A stretch of 64,000 nucleotides of DNA from assembly GCA_028551475.1 (NCBI GenBank), contig CM052355.1, positions 13,599,543 through 13,663,542 of the forward strand, written 5' to 3'. This DNA is from Casuarina equisetifolia. Taxonomy: Eukaryota > Streptophyta > Magnoliopsida > Fagales > Casuarinaceae. A program made the translations under genes and the position numbers. Positions within the stretch are counted from its first letter, which is position 1, and the number at the start of each line of letters is the position of its first letter. Of the stretch, positions 1 to 10,703 are shown piece after piece. The notes under the pieces were generated by a model. That model searched no databases. It was not told the origin of the DNA and saw only the letters and a list, made by a program, of their open reading frames with translations.

Positions 1-65
1 AACATGAAATAAAACCTTCAAAGTGCCTAAGAAAATCATACAGTGAATAATAAAATTAACAACTT

Positions 66-1482
66 ATGACTCTTAAAATTGATATAGTCAAGGAGGCATG
101 TACTGTTCCAAGCCTAATTGATCTTCCCAGGCTATTTTCCTACAATCTATTGGTAAAGATCCAGTATGGACAAGACTTTTATTCCTATAATCAAATGACC
201 AAAGTTGACCAAACCATTTGTAAGAAAATTTTTTTCTTGAAAGATATGAGAGATCTTGACATTTGATGCTAGATAAACTAAGCATTGATGTAATTCATAT
301 TCTAAATCCCATTGAACTAAATTGACCCCTGTAATGCATTAAACCATGATTTGAGAATATGCTTCTATCTCCTCTATATTCAAACTTTGCTGATAACATA
401 TCTTAAGATCTTCTAATAAAGCTAAAACCACATCTCTTGCATTATTTCATTGTCCTAAGTTAACTGCATAAGCCATAATAACACTTCCCCTCCAATCCCG
501 TAACACGTCTCCTTTCACACAAACTCCCTCCTTACAAGATCCATCTATGTTCAACTTAAGAAAACCTAGAAATGGACACGACCAATGTACCTTACAACCT
601 CCACAAAGTGGTAGAACAACTATTGGAATATGTAATTCTTGTAGTATTTTGCATTCTTTCATTGAAGGGAATGTACTACTTTGAAAAGAAACCATGAAAT
701 CATGGACCTTTGAAAGCACTTCCTCTATCACAACTGGTAGAAAAAAAACCTTGATTATTGAATATGACGTTATTCTTAGCCAACCAAATTTGCCACAAAA
801 TTATACAAACAATTAAGGCTAACAACATCCCTCCTTGTGAGGAGATATTGGCCTTGTGAAACCAATCCTCAACCAAGTTCAAAATTATGTCACCTTGAAT
901 AGACATTTGCAAAATATGACAGAAATGATTCCATAGTCCTGTTGTCAATTCTCTTTGACAAAAAAGATGATTTGGTGTCTCATAATTCGATGTTAAACAA
1001 CAAACACGTCTTGAGGCATAAGAAACGCCTCTCTCCTAAACCTTTTCATTTGTTGGAAATCCTTTATTCATCACCCTCCATATAAAAAAGCCAATCTTTG
1101 GCGGTAGGTGCTTATTCCATATAAACTTAATCCAAGTTTCCTTCTCACCATGTGGTGTTTTGTTTGAATACGTTAACATTATAGAGAATTCTCCATTAGA
1201 GGTTAACTTAAAGGCCATTCTATCTTAGTCATTGGTGATGATTATTCGACAAGCTTGCTTCAATTACTCTGTGGATAAATTATCCTCAAGAAACTTTGGA
1301 TCCTCCATGGCTTCGTGAATACTCCTTGCATTGTCATCACATAATGGGTGCCATAATATCTCATCTAACCATTTATATGTCCAGAAATAGCATTCTTCAT
1401 TTTGAATCACCCATTTACTATGTTGCAAAACAAAAGCAATGTGAGTTTTAATTAGCCCTCCAACAATGTAAGGGTTTAGCAT
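66..1482 (-). pseudogene. Degenerate LINE (non-LTR retrotransposon) 3' part: zf-RVT and RNase H
   Basis: Broken minus-strand reading frames follow the order of a plant LINE ORF2 C-terminus. The piece at 1482-1264 contains 'FWTYKWLDEILWHPLCD', typical of the linker after reverse transcriptase. The piece at 1218-1036 has 'SNGEFSIMLTY' and 'WNKHLPPKIGFFIWRVM', the zf-RVT signature. The piece at 948-700 has 'CIILWQIWLAKNNVIFNN'. The piece at 731-447 has 'FLKLNIDGSCKEG', the start of a plant LINE RNase H with its first Asp. Frames change between pieces and stops are frequent, so it is not functional. The reverse transcriptase core is not visible and the element looks truncated at its 5' side, where a Ty3/gypsy fragment on the other strand begins. 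Family assignment rests on motif recognition only. Confidence 0.7.
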
Positions 1483-1559
1483 TTCTTAGTTAATGATAAA
1501 CTTCCATTTGATTTCCATATACATGGTGATGTAATTGACAAGGAAATGCTTCCTAGGGA

Positions 1560-2090
1560 TATGGTTCTAGAAAGGTTAAGATAGAAATTGGTGGTAGCTC
1601 AAAATAAGATGAAAATGATGCATGACAAGCTATGCAAGGAACTCCAACCTTCAATGAGTGAAAAGTTGTTTGTCAAGTTGCAATCCTATAAACAATCATT
1701 GTTAGGTCATAAAAAGAGTCAAAAATTGCACCCCTTGGTTCTATAAATCTTTTAAGGCAAAACAAAAGATAAAAAAGGTGGTTTATCAACTTAAACTTTT
1801 CAAGGAATCCCAATTGCATCTAGTGTTTCATTTCTTAAACTTAAAGAAACAAGTTGGAGAAGGTACTGCTATGATGATTGAATTGCCTACTAATTAGAGG
1901 GTGATGTAGGAGCAATAGCACAAGCTTAAGCAACTTTAGATCATTGAAAGAGCAAGAAAAATGTGGAAGGTTTGGTACATTGGCAAGACCATTCCCTTAG
2001 TGAACCCACATGGGAAAAGGCTCCACTGATTAAATTACGTTTTCATTTTTTAACCTTAAAGACAAGGTTAATCTTAAAGGGAAAGGCATA
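1560..2090 (+). pseudogene. Ty3/gypsy integrase C-terminus and chromodomain-like tail, degenerate
   Basis: Plus-strand translation with several stops and shifts shows 'KMKMMHDKLCKE' followed by 'KLFVKLQSYKQSLLGHKKSQ', matching the GPY/F region at the end of Ty3/gypsy integrases. About 170 bases later 'CFISXLKLKKQVGEG' resembles the conserved stretch leading to the chromodomain. Near 2060 'LKTRLILKGK' resembles the usual last residues of these polyproteins. No intact frame remains. It abuts the LINE remnant on the left, and no LTR can be identified for it. Confidence 0.6.
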
Positions 2091-2573
2091 ATGTGAATTT
2101 AAAAAAGATAGCTAAGTCAACAAGAGTTTTGAGAAGAACACAAGCACTGGAAGGGACTTAACACTAAACCATCACTCAGCACGACTTAGGAAACAAAGCC
2201 ATGTGTGGTTTAGCATGGTTGAAGTGTTATGAAATGCTAGTATATATGTATAAAGAGTTTGGTCTTTTGTACCAAGTGTTATGTTAGTAGTTATTTTAAG
2301 TAATGTTGGCCCTACACATATGCAACAATGATGAAAGAAGCACTGTATTAAGCTAGTTAACAATGAAGAAACTTGCAAACTTTGGCTTTTTAGTTCCCTA
2401 GTCCTATCTTCATAGATGTTGAACTTGTGAACTTCTTTAAAGCCGTTGTGTGCGTATTTTCTACTTGTGTTCAACATAGGTCAATCAAGAAAGAATAATT
2501 TCCTTCTTACTTACCTTTGAGACATCCTTTTTCATAAGCCAATGCTCGTTTTATGTCTACTACTCAAACCAAG
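2091..2573. other. Intergenic stretch, nothing recognised
   Basis: AT-rich sequence between the gypsy tail and the repeat pair. A 101-residue minus-strand open frame (2172-2477) has no recognisable domain and a low-complexity composition; I do not treat it as a gene. Confidence 0.4.
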
Positions 2574-3015
2574 ATCTTAACTCTAATATTGTATTAAGAA
2601 GCTCATTATCTAATTTAAAAGTTAACTCAAAAGTTCATAAAACTTATTATTTTATAAGTAGAAATTCTAATATATTCTTTAATAATGTAGGACTTATTGC
2701 CCATATCTTAATATCTTTCTTTACCATGATAGTAAAATTATCATACTATTTGGATATTGCATTGCATGGGTAATGAGTGAATTCAAATCAATGGGAGTCC
2801 ATAGATGTACTAAGAGGGATTATGGTCTTGATATTATGTTAAGAGATCCATTATCTAACCCCAAATCGATTTTATGGGTGGTAAAACTCATTATCTTATA
2901 AGCAATAATATTAATATTAACCTTAGCAATGTAGACTTATTGTCCAAATTGTAACATGCCTAATCACCATGATTGTCAAATTATCATATTATTGTAATGT
3001 CACATTAAGTTTAAT
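2574..3015. repeat. Two diverged tandem copies of a dispersed AT-rich repeat
   Basis: Copies begin near 2574 and 2830. They share an opening like 'ATATTRTRTTAAGARRYYCATTATCTAA' (consensus read by eye), then 'TTATCTTATAAG', 'TGTAGRACTTATTG' and 'ACCATGATWGTMAAATTATCATA'. Related pieces occur at about 11468-11560 and 39818-40060. Read on the minus strand, the opening resembles the end of an LTR followed by a decayed initiator-Met tRNA primer site (compare TGGTATCAGAGC). The family is probably derived from a retroelement or pararetrovirus end. Copies are only about 60-70 percent alike by eye. Confidence 0.5.
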
Positions 3016-3122
3016 AATGTGATTAAACTATCCAACCTCCCTTTAAAGGTCACGGTTTGTGCAAATCAACTTACTCTTTAAGGTCACATATTGCTAGAAA
3101 TAACTTTTTATTATTATATTAG

Positions 3123-3134
3123 TGGTATCGGAGC
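3123..3134 (+). other. Primer-binding site for initiator methionine tRNA
   Basis: TGGTATCGGAGC differs at one position from the standard plant element primer site TGGTATCAGAGC, the complement of the initiator tRNA 3' end. Its position, downstream of the 5' hairpin arm and upstream of the polyprotein, fits minus-strand priming in a caulimovirid. Confidence 0.7.
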
Positions 3135-3274
3135 TCGAAAGGGCGATAATAGCTTAACTCTTTCTTTTCTTGGAGTTTCACTTCACACCTTAGGGTGATT
3201 CTTGTTCTATTGCTTCTTGACTTAAGAAAGATGTGTAGTACTTGAAAGGCTATCTTTTTCTCTCTGTAGGAGAA

Positions 3275-4939
3275 TGTTGAAAAATATTTTAATGATATTA
3301 GAATATATAAACATTTTGATGATGAAGAAAAATAGATATTATAATATGATAATATTATAACAATTTTGTTGGAATATATTGATAATTAAATGGAATTATA
3401 ATTAATGTTTGATTATTTATGGGTTTCATAAGAAAAATAATGTTGAAATTGGGTTAGAATGAGTCCAGTCCGCAAGTCTGACCCAATCCAGATTGTGAGA
3501 CCCAGTCCATAGTGTGTGACCCAATCTAGAGAAGTGTAACCCAATCCAAAGAATGCAACCTAGGCCCAAAGTGTGACCCATGCCCAGAGCACGACCTAGT
3601 CCGAAAGGCACGACCCGCGACCAACTAAAGCATTACGACCCAAAACCTAACCCGCGATGACACCATGACTTTGCCGGTAAATTTGGCTGCCCATTTCACC
3701 TCCGATCAAGGCACAAAATAACTCATTAAAAAGTTAATGAAGAGAAGAAGATTTATGTGAAAAAAAATCAAAGATCCACTACTCAGAGAGGATCAATTTG
3801 AAGAAATTGTGGAGTTCTTCGAGTTCTAGCTCTAACTGCTCAAAAGTAAAATTAGAAGCAGATTAGAGAGTTTCTGAAAATGATTTCAAAGGGCTTTAAT
3901 AAGAAAGAAGATTATCTATCAATCTGTGAAGGACCTATGAAGTTTAGTTTCAAGATTGAAGAGAATTTAGCAAGATTTGAGGGAGAACCCATTAACCCAT
4001 TTTTAAGGTCCACGAAGCTTCAATTATGTAACTTAAGTTAGTGATCAAACGAAGTCGTTTTAGAGCTTGATTTTGAACATCTCTAAGACATAATAAAGAA
4101 GCAAGCTCAGTCTCAACTCTCTGCCTCTCTAACAGCTTGTATCCAGTCACTATCAGCTTAGAACGGGAAGAAAATCATAAGTTAGAATGGCTAGTTTCTA
4201 GAGTTAATGAGGTGCGTTTTTCATGTCTATTTAGCTAGAAAAAGAAAAACAAATCAAAATTAGACTTGCTCAGATTTGCAGAAACAAAAATCTACTTAAG
4301 AAGGTAAATATACAACTTGTGAAGCTAATTTGAAGAGAAATCTCAGAGAAGTTCTTTCACTTTATTACTCTTTAAGTTTACTTGAGATTTCTACTTGTAT
4401 ATGTGCTAATTAGATTCTGAATATTATTTTGCACATATACTTGATTATAAATTTGAAACCCTAACTTTGCTTTTATTTAAGGGTTTCGTGATTAGGGCTT
4501 GATTATTTAAATTGCTATCATTAGAAAGCCTTTAGCTTAACAATCTCCTATATACATTTCATATCTTTAGGGAATTGCTTAAGTTTGTAATAAGTTTAAA
4601 AAACTTTAACTAGTTGATGTGTGTTGAGACACACATTGTAATTATGATCCTTAGTGTAAGGATTGTTTGACTCCTTGAGGAGGAGTTGAAAGTGTAGGAA
4701 AAATTTTTTCCTAGCTTTGTAGTAAAGTGGACTTCAACTGGTTATGTTAAAAGAGAAGAGGGTAGAAGTAGGTGAAAAAAGGGCCAAACTACCGTGTAAA
4801 CTTATGTCTTGTCTCTCTTGTGTTTAATTATCTTTGAATGCTTTATTTGATTACAAAAAGTGATTGAACACCATTTATAAGTGAATTTTTAAAGAGAAAC
4901 CTAATTCACCCCCCTCTTAGGTTGCTATAGGATCCAACA
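3275..4939 (+). mobile_element. Solo LTR (about 1.67 kb) inserted in the viral leader
   Basis: The segment starts TGTTG and ends CAACA, a perfect 5-bp terminal inverted repeat with canonical TG...CA ends. It is flanked by gagaa (3270-3274) and gggaa (4940-4944), a 5-bp target-site duplication with one mismatch. The last 50 bases include AATTCACCCCCCTCTTAGG, a sequence typical of the 3' end of several plant LTRs. There is no coding sequence and no internal domain, so this is the product of LTR-LTR recombination. The pararetroviral leader continues on both sides, so the insertion came after viral integration. It cannot be assigned to copia or gypsy from the LTR alone. Confidence 0.75.
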
Positions 4940-5295
4940 GGGAACATCATGCAAAGATTGCTTGTCTTTGTAAAGAAATAATATGCAAAGACTACTTTTG
5001 TAGACCCTTAATAGGAAATGCTAACCCTAAGAGGCCATTGCGAGTTTGTTTAGGCCAAGAAGGCTGTTTATTTATTGCAGGCATAAAAGGGTGAATCCTT
5101 CTTTGATAAGGAGCTTGAAAGTTGATCCTAACAATATAATAACTTAAAGAGTAAGTTGATCTGCACAAACCGTGATCCTTGAAGGGAGGTTGGATAGTCT
5201 AACAAAACTCTACGTGTTTTTCTTTTGCCAAGAGGTAATAGCACTTGAAGATCTCTTTGGTTATGAATGTGAGACTTTAAGATTCTATTTTTCCT

Positions 5296-6164
5296 ATGGA
5301 TAAATCTCTTATCACTTTCTCTTCAAAATCCTCTGAAAACTCTAAAGTTCTTATTGCTTCTCCTTCTTTTAGCAAACCTAGAGACTCGTTTTCATCCACA
5401 AAATCACTTGACCATCTTTATGAGGTTGAGTATATCCCTCAGAATGATCTTGTTCCACAAACCCTTGACCTTATTATCCCCAATCCTTACTGTGTTATTA
5501 AGAATAACCACAAAGAGGTCATTGTCAAACATCTCTTTGACAGGTTTAAATCCAAGAACATCAAGGAACTCATCCAGTCCTCTTCTTTTCATACAAATGC
5601 TCTTGACGCCACAAATGCAGAGCAACAAGTTACCTTGAAATTCCTACAGAGATTCCTTAGATTTACTCTACTGAAGGATATACTCACCTTTATTTTGGAG
5701 TTGTCAAGATTTACCTTTCCCTTAATGGTAGAAAAGAAATGTCTCTAACAACAAGAATTGCTTTGCTTAACTCCAGATTTTTACATTATGGCAATGCTTG
5801 CATAGCGACTTTGGAGACTACCCTGACTCAGGGGATAATCACTTTCACAGTTTATCCAAACTACTTTGTTCCTTTGTCAAATCCACATTTGTGTCGTTAT
5901 CTTACTGTCCAAGTTTAGATCCCTAAAGCACCCCAAGTAGCTAATGCTGCTAAAGCAACATTACACTACCAGATGGCATATTGTCTTCAAAACCATTCTT
6001 TTGATGTTGCCACTCTCCATAATACTAATGGTGAGGCTTTCTTGGTCAAATATGACTCTACACATATTCCCAATCATGTGTATGTTCTAAGGCAAATTCC
6101 ACAAGATGAGCTAGTGAAGTTATTGCCAGAATCTTGGATCACTACTTATGAAAGGAAGGTCTAA
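5296..6164 (+). pseudogene. Pararetroviral movement protein region, broken
   Basis: The polyprotein start is the ATG at 5296, which opens a 150-codon frame. The recognisable 30K-type movement protein core lies in a second frame from about 5640 to 6164, so a frameshift falls near 5630-5650. Visible stretches include 'NGRKEMSLTTRIALLNSRF' near 5730 and 'TLHYQMAYCLQNHSFDVATL' at about 5960. A TAG stop interrupts the second frame at 5916-5918. Movement proteins of this type form tubules through plasmodesmata in the living viruses; this copy cannot encode one. Confidence 0.7.
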
Positions 6165-7499
6165 TCCACATAGCCGGTTGCAAGCCAAGATCCATATTTC
6201 AAAATACTACCAAATGGAGAAGTTTCTATTAATTTTCCAAAGGCTAAAGAATTTTCAGAAAAGCCATCCTCTTCATCAACATCGTTTTCTACTACTTACT
6301 CAGTCTTAGACACAAACCCACCTATTCTCTACTTCAACATAAATGGAAAAGTTGTCTATGCTAGTCAAGATAATGAGGGCCACAAGTATTTTGAAGAATG
6401 TAGCTGCCAAGCATGTCTTGATTATAATCCAAAAGAAAAAGAAAATGAAGTAGATTGTAGTGATTTCAGCTATACGCAACAAGAACTTAAGGAGTTATGT
6501 GAAGAAAGTGACCCAACAATGGACATTTTGGGAGAACCAATGGACAAAAAGTTTGAGTTTTATGTGCTTTATGGTGACCCCAAAAGACTGCCAAAAGCAT
6601 AGCTTGATTACAAAGCAAAAAAGCATAATAAAAAGGTTCTAGAAGTCAATATAATTAGAACTCCATAAGGAATGGATCCTAATTCTGCAGCATATGAAGT
6701 TGAGTTTCCTTTGCTTGAGTACTCAAATGGTTAACAAAAGACAAGGCATGTCTAAAAGATCTTAGCAACTCTTATTCAATCTAATGGTACCAGAAAGCCC
6801 ATTACTATAGCAGAAGCAACTCTAAACTGGCACTCTGAGAATGCTTTTACACAAAACAAGATGTTGAAACAAATAGCACAGGGACAAGTTCAAATTTTTG
6901 AACAACTAGATTGAGGTTTCCAAACCTCTCATGATATTATTGTAAGGTACCAAGCAAACATTGACTGAGTGAATGCAGAATTATCCGACCTAGCCAACCA
7001 AATCAGTGTTTTTTCTCTAGTTTTTTATAAAAAAAAAAAAGTTAAACTAATCACCTGAAATATCAATTGGAAGCCATGAAAAGAGAAAAACCCCAAGTAG
7101 TCCTTTTTTTCCCCTCTTTCCATTCCATCCAACCATCAAAATTGTATCAACCTTTACCCACTACATCACCTTATGAGCCAAGTTTTCCATCTTTTGGTTT
7201 TCCCAATAGCTACACCCATAGTGTTGGCTATGACACTCATTTTGAAAAACAAATATCCCCAACTCCACCCCCACATGACAGAAATAAAAAGGACTCTATA
7301 TCAAAGAAGACAAAGTGCTAACTTGCCAAAACCCTATTTCTACTTTCTTATAAACATTATCAGTATCAGACACACCCATCCCACCAAAAGAACCTAAAGT
7401 CTTAAGTATCTTGGATGATGTCTCTAATGATGATGATTCTTGGATCAGTGACTTGTTGATGAATGTTGAAGAACCAACAGTTACGAAGGCTGAATCTTA

Positions 7500-8410
7500 A
7501 GGAGAAACCAGTATAAAGAGGCCAGAGCCCAGGGCAATGCCTATAGCTTATAATCACTTAAAAACATATGCTCGGGATATTCCTCTTATTTCCCTGGATG
7601 ATATTCCTCCCCATCAATGGAAGGATAAATTGCTCTAGATTTATTCTTATATGAGTATTGAGCTAAGAAAGAAGGGTACCACTTTTGCCCAGGCGGTGGA
7701 TAGAGTCATAGCAAAGTTCCATGGACGCCTACAGTTATGGTGGTTCAATCTTGGTAGTCATAGACAAGATGATGTTTGAGCATCCAATGACATTAATCAT
7801 TTCTTTAGTCTCATTCACATCAAGTTCTTAGGTTTTTAGGGAGATTATATTAAACAAGCTCAAGAAGAATTGCTGAAGATCAAGTATTGTTCTTTCAGTA
7901 TAAAAGACTTGAAGTGGCATTACATGTCCTCAGAAAGATTTTATCTGGTTAAAGGCTTTGATGATGTAAATCTCAAACAAGCATATCTTAATTCTTTTCT
8001 TGCTCCATTAAGGAAAGAAATACTATAGAATCTCAATATGGCAAAAGTTCCACTTTTAGCAACAACTCTTGGTCAACTTTATCAACAAGCCTTTATCATA
8101 CTAGATAAGTTGTGCAAAAAGTACTAGTTCATTCAAAATCTTCAATTTATTAGGAAGATTATTCATTCCAATTGCCACATACCAGACTTGCAAATCAAGT
8201 GCAAAGGTTCAGACAAAAATTGTTATTGTCCTTCTAGGAAGAAGCATCACAAGGCCAAGTTCAAGCATTCTCCCAAGCAATCTTATGGGAAAGAAAAGAA
8301 AACATGATTCTAATTCTTTAAGAAGAAAAAATTTAGAGGGAAAAAGTGAGGCACCAAGTGCTTTGTTTGCAAGAAAGAAGGGCATTTGCAAATTAATGTC
8401 CACAAAAGAA
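7500..8410 (+). pseudogene. Pararetroviral capsid region with damaged zinc knuckle
   Basis: Plus-strand fragments between about 7590 and 8130 resemble caulimovirid coat protein: 'LSLDDIPPHQWKDKLL' near 7595, 'FAQAVDRVIAKFHGRLQLWW' near 7690, and a Gln/Leu-rich helical stretch to 8130, with several in-frame TAG codons. A Lys-rich segment follows, then at 8359-8400 'CFVCKKEGHLQINV', a CCHC knuckle whose fourth ligand is displaced out of frame by a small deletion. The stretch 6165-7500 upstream is virus-like in position but too degraded to assign; 7067-7321 is Pro/Ser-rich. Confidence 0.65.
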
Positions 8411-8699
8411 GAAACGTGCTCAACTTATTAACTCACCCCATCAAGTTACACCATGGGATGAAGATGCTAATTTTGAATCTATCTTTTTTAAAGAAGATGA
8501 ACAAGGCCCAGATACAATTCTTAAAGTAGCAAAGGAGTATTTTAACACAAACTCTAAGTCTGATGATTCCTCCTATGATGGTGAAGAATATCATTGCTGC
8601 ATGATATCTACTTTTGTTCATACTATGGATCCTAATTTGTCATCCTTCAAGATTAAAGACTACATAACTCCATCAGCATAAGTCCGGATTATTCCTAAA

Positions 8700-9086
8700 A
8701 AACATGAGAAGCCAGTCAAAGTAATAGCATTTTTTGACACAAGCTCTGTGGTTAGTTTCATGAAGCTAGAAGTTTTGCCACAAGCTTATAGCAAGAAATG
8801 TTCCAGAATGTTTAGAGCAGCCAATGGTGAACTATTTAAAGTTACCCTCAAAAGTAAGCTAGTCACTTCCAAGCTTATCACTGGTTTTCAGTTCACAGCA
8901 ACATTCTATGGCACTGATCTACTAGGCAAGGATGTTTTGGTTAGGTTTGACATTATTCCTAATCTTAAAAATGTCTGCTGGACTTTAGAAGGTATGAAGA
9001 TTAAAGGCCATTTACTTCCATGGATAGGCGTTCCAAACCTATTCCATATTTCTGATGGTTCAATAACTCAAGATGAAGATTTTTGA
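8700..9086 (+). pseudogene. Pararetroviral aspartic protease
   Basis: The 8700-9083 frame reads 'AFFDTSSVVSFM' at its start, the retropepsin active-site region, but with Ser in place of the usual Gly after D-T/S. The rest ('FRAANGELFKV', 'GKDVLVRFDIIPNL') follows the hydrophobic pattern of caulimovirid proteases, which cut the polyprotein. The stop at 9084-9086 and further breaks separate it from the reverse transcriptase. Confidence 0.6.
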
Positions 9087-9339
9087 AACCAATTGTGCTA
9101 AAGGTCATACAGATTTTCTTAAGAAACATTCAAGTCCATTATGGAGAAATAGGGAGTTCTTCATCACACTCCCGTTCAAGCATAACGAAGATATTAATCT
9201 AATAAAAGCAAGTCACAAGGCATGAATCTTGAACATTTGACACTAACTCAAGCTGAGCTGCAACAACTCCAGCTTGATGACTTGATTGAGCCAACGAACT
9301 CAGAATGGGCATGTGAAGCGTTCTATATTAACAAACGAT

Positions 9340-10470
9340 AGAACATGCAAGAGGAAAATTGAGACTGGTAATCAATTACAAGATTTTAAATTATTTTCTT
9401 GCTGATGATAAATTCTCATTGCCAAACCGTTCTACACTTTTTGCTCAATTATCGAAGGCCCAAATCTTTTCCAAGTTTGATCTCAAGGCAAGATTTTGGC
9501 AACTTGGAATAAAACCTGGAGAAAGGCCTAACACAGCTTTTTGTATTCCAAACTCCCATTTCTAGTGGATAATAATGCCATTTGGATTTAAGGTAGCGTC
9601 ATCCCTATTTCATAGAACGATGATGAAGATCCTTCATCCAATTCTCCATCATGCCTTAGTTTACATTGATGATATCCTACTATTTTCCAAAGATGAAGAT
9701 TCCCACATAGATCAGCTCAAACAGTTCTATAAATTAATGCAAAGATATGGGATCATGCTGTCAGAAAGAAAGATGATAATTAGTGTGCCAAATATTGATT
9801 TTCTCAGGATGAAGATCTCAAAAGGCAAATATGAACTACAACCCCATGTGGCTTCACAGTTGCTCGAATTCCCATATTCAGATATGACATTAAAGCAAGT
9901 ACAATAGTTCTTGGGTATTATTAATTACATGATAGACTTTATCAAGAAAGTAGTTGAATACATTGTAGGAGTTAGCTCAAAAGAAAAAAAGACCCCCCAG
10001 CATTTCAACCTGGAACATACTCGATGTGTCAAAACATTAAAAGAGTTAACTCAGATGCTACCACCACTCCAGATTCCAAGTAAAGGTAAAAGAGTATTGC
10101 AGACTGATGCCAGTGATCTTTATTGGGGTGCAATCTTACTAGAAGAGACAGATGGAAAAAGAAGAATTTGTGGATACAATAGTGGCACGTTTAAAGAATT
10201 TAAGCGTCATTATCACTCTATTTTCAAAGAAATTTTAGCAGTAAAAAAGGGAATTGAAAAGTTTCAATTCCATCTTATCGGTTACCAGTTCTTGATTGAA
10301 ATGGACTATTTAACATTCCCAAAGATGTTACAATTCAAGCATAAGGTAATCCCCCAACCACAACTTTTACTGCTAGGCTAACTAGTTCAGCCAATATAAA
10401 TTTGAGGTGAGGCATATCAAAAGGAAATACAATGTCCTGAGTGATTTCCTTTCTTGACCTTCCAAACCTC
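9340..10470 (+). pseudogene. Pararetroviral reverse transcriptase and RNase H, two stops in one frame
   Basis: From 9359 to 10381 a single frame is interrupted only by TAG at 9563-9565 and 9905-9907. It contains 'FSKFDLKARFWQLGI' (motif A with the first catalytic Asp), 'MPFGFKVASSLFHRTM' (motif B), and 'YIDDILLFSKDE' (motif C) near 9662. RNase H follows with 'LQTDASDLYWGAILLEE' near 10095 and 'FKEILAVKKGIEKFQFH' near 10225. Beyond 10381 the frame is lost, though RNase H-like residues continue to about 10460. In live caulimovirids this enzyme copies pregenomic RNA into DNA. This is the best preserved part of the copy, but it is not open. Confidence 0.85.
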
Positions 10471-10703
10471 CTTTCACCCTTTCCATCCACAAATGTCCTC
10501 ATCTTCCTCTGTAGTTGAAGAAACTATGGAAGAAAAACTCCCAAAAATCCAAAACTAATACTAGCCAAGTTATTGGATCTTTTACCTACTATAATAAAAG
10601 GGAGCATTCTTGATGATGCTCTAATTAGGTTTACTGTTACCAGGATCAATGTTTACCAAAGGATGCTTCTTAAACGTTATGGTATGTCAAGCTCTCCAAT
10701 TCA

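Larger units (their letters stand above)
3027..5198 (+). repeat. 56-nt inverted repeat framing the viral leader
   Basis: Arms at 3027-3082 and 5143-5198 are reverse complements at 52 of 56 positions; two of the four differences would still pair as G-U in RNA. If the solo LTR and one target-site copy between them are discounted, about 390 nt separate the arms, and these contain the primer-binding site. Caulimovirid pregenomic RNA leaders commonly fold into one long hairpin used for ribosome shunting and packaging, and this fits that layout. The downstream arm ends about 100 nt before the first polyprotein ATG at 5296. Confidence 0.65.

Noticed and set aside
2172..2477. 101-codon minus-strand frame
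   Set aside because: No domain, no splice or promoter context, AT-rich composition.
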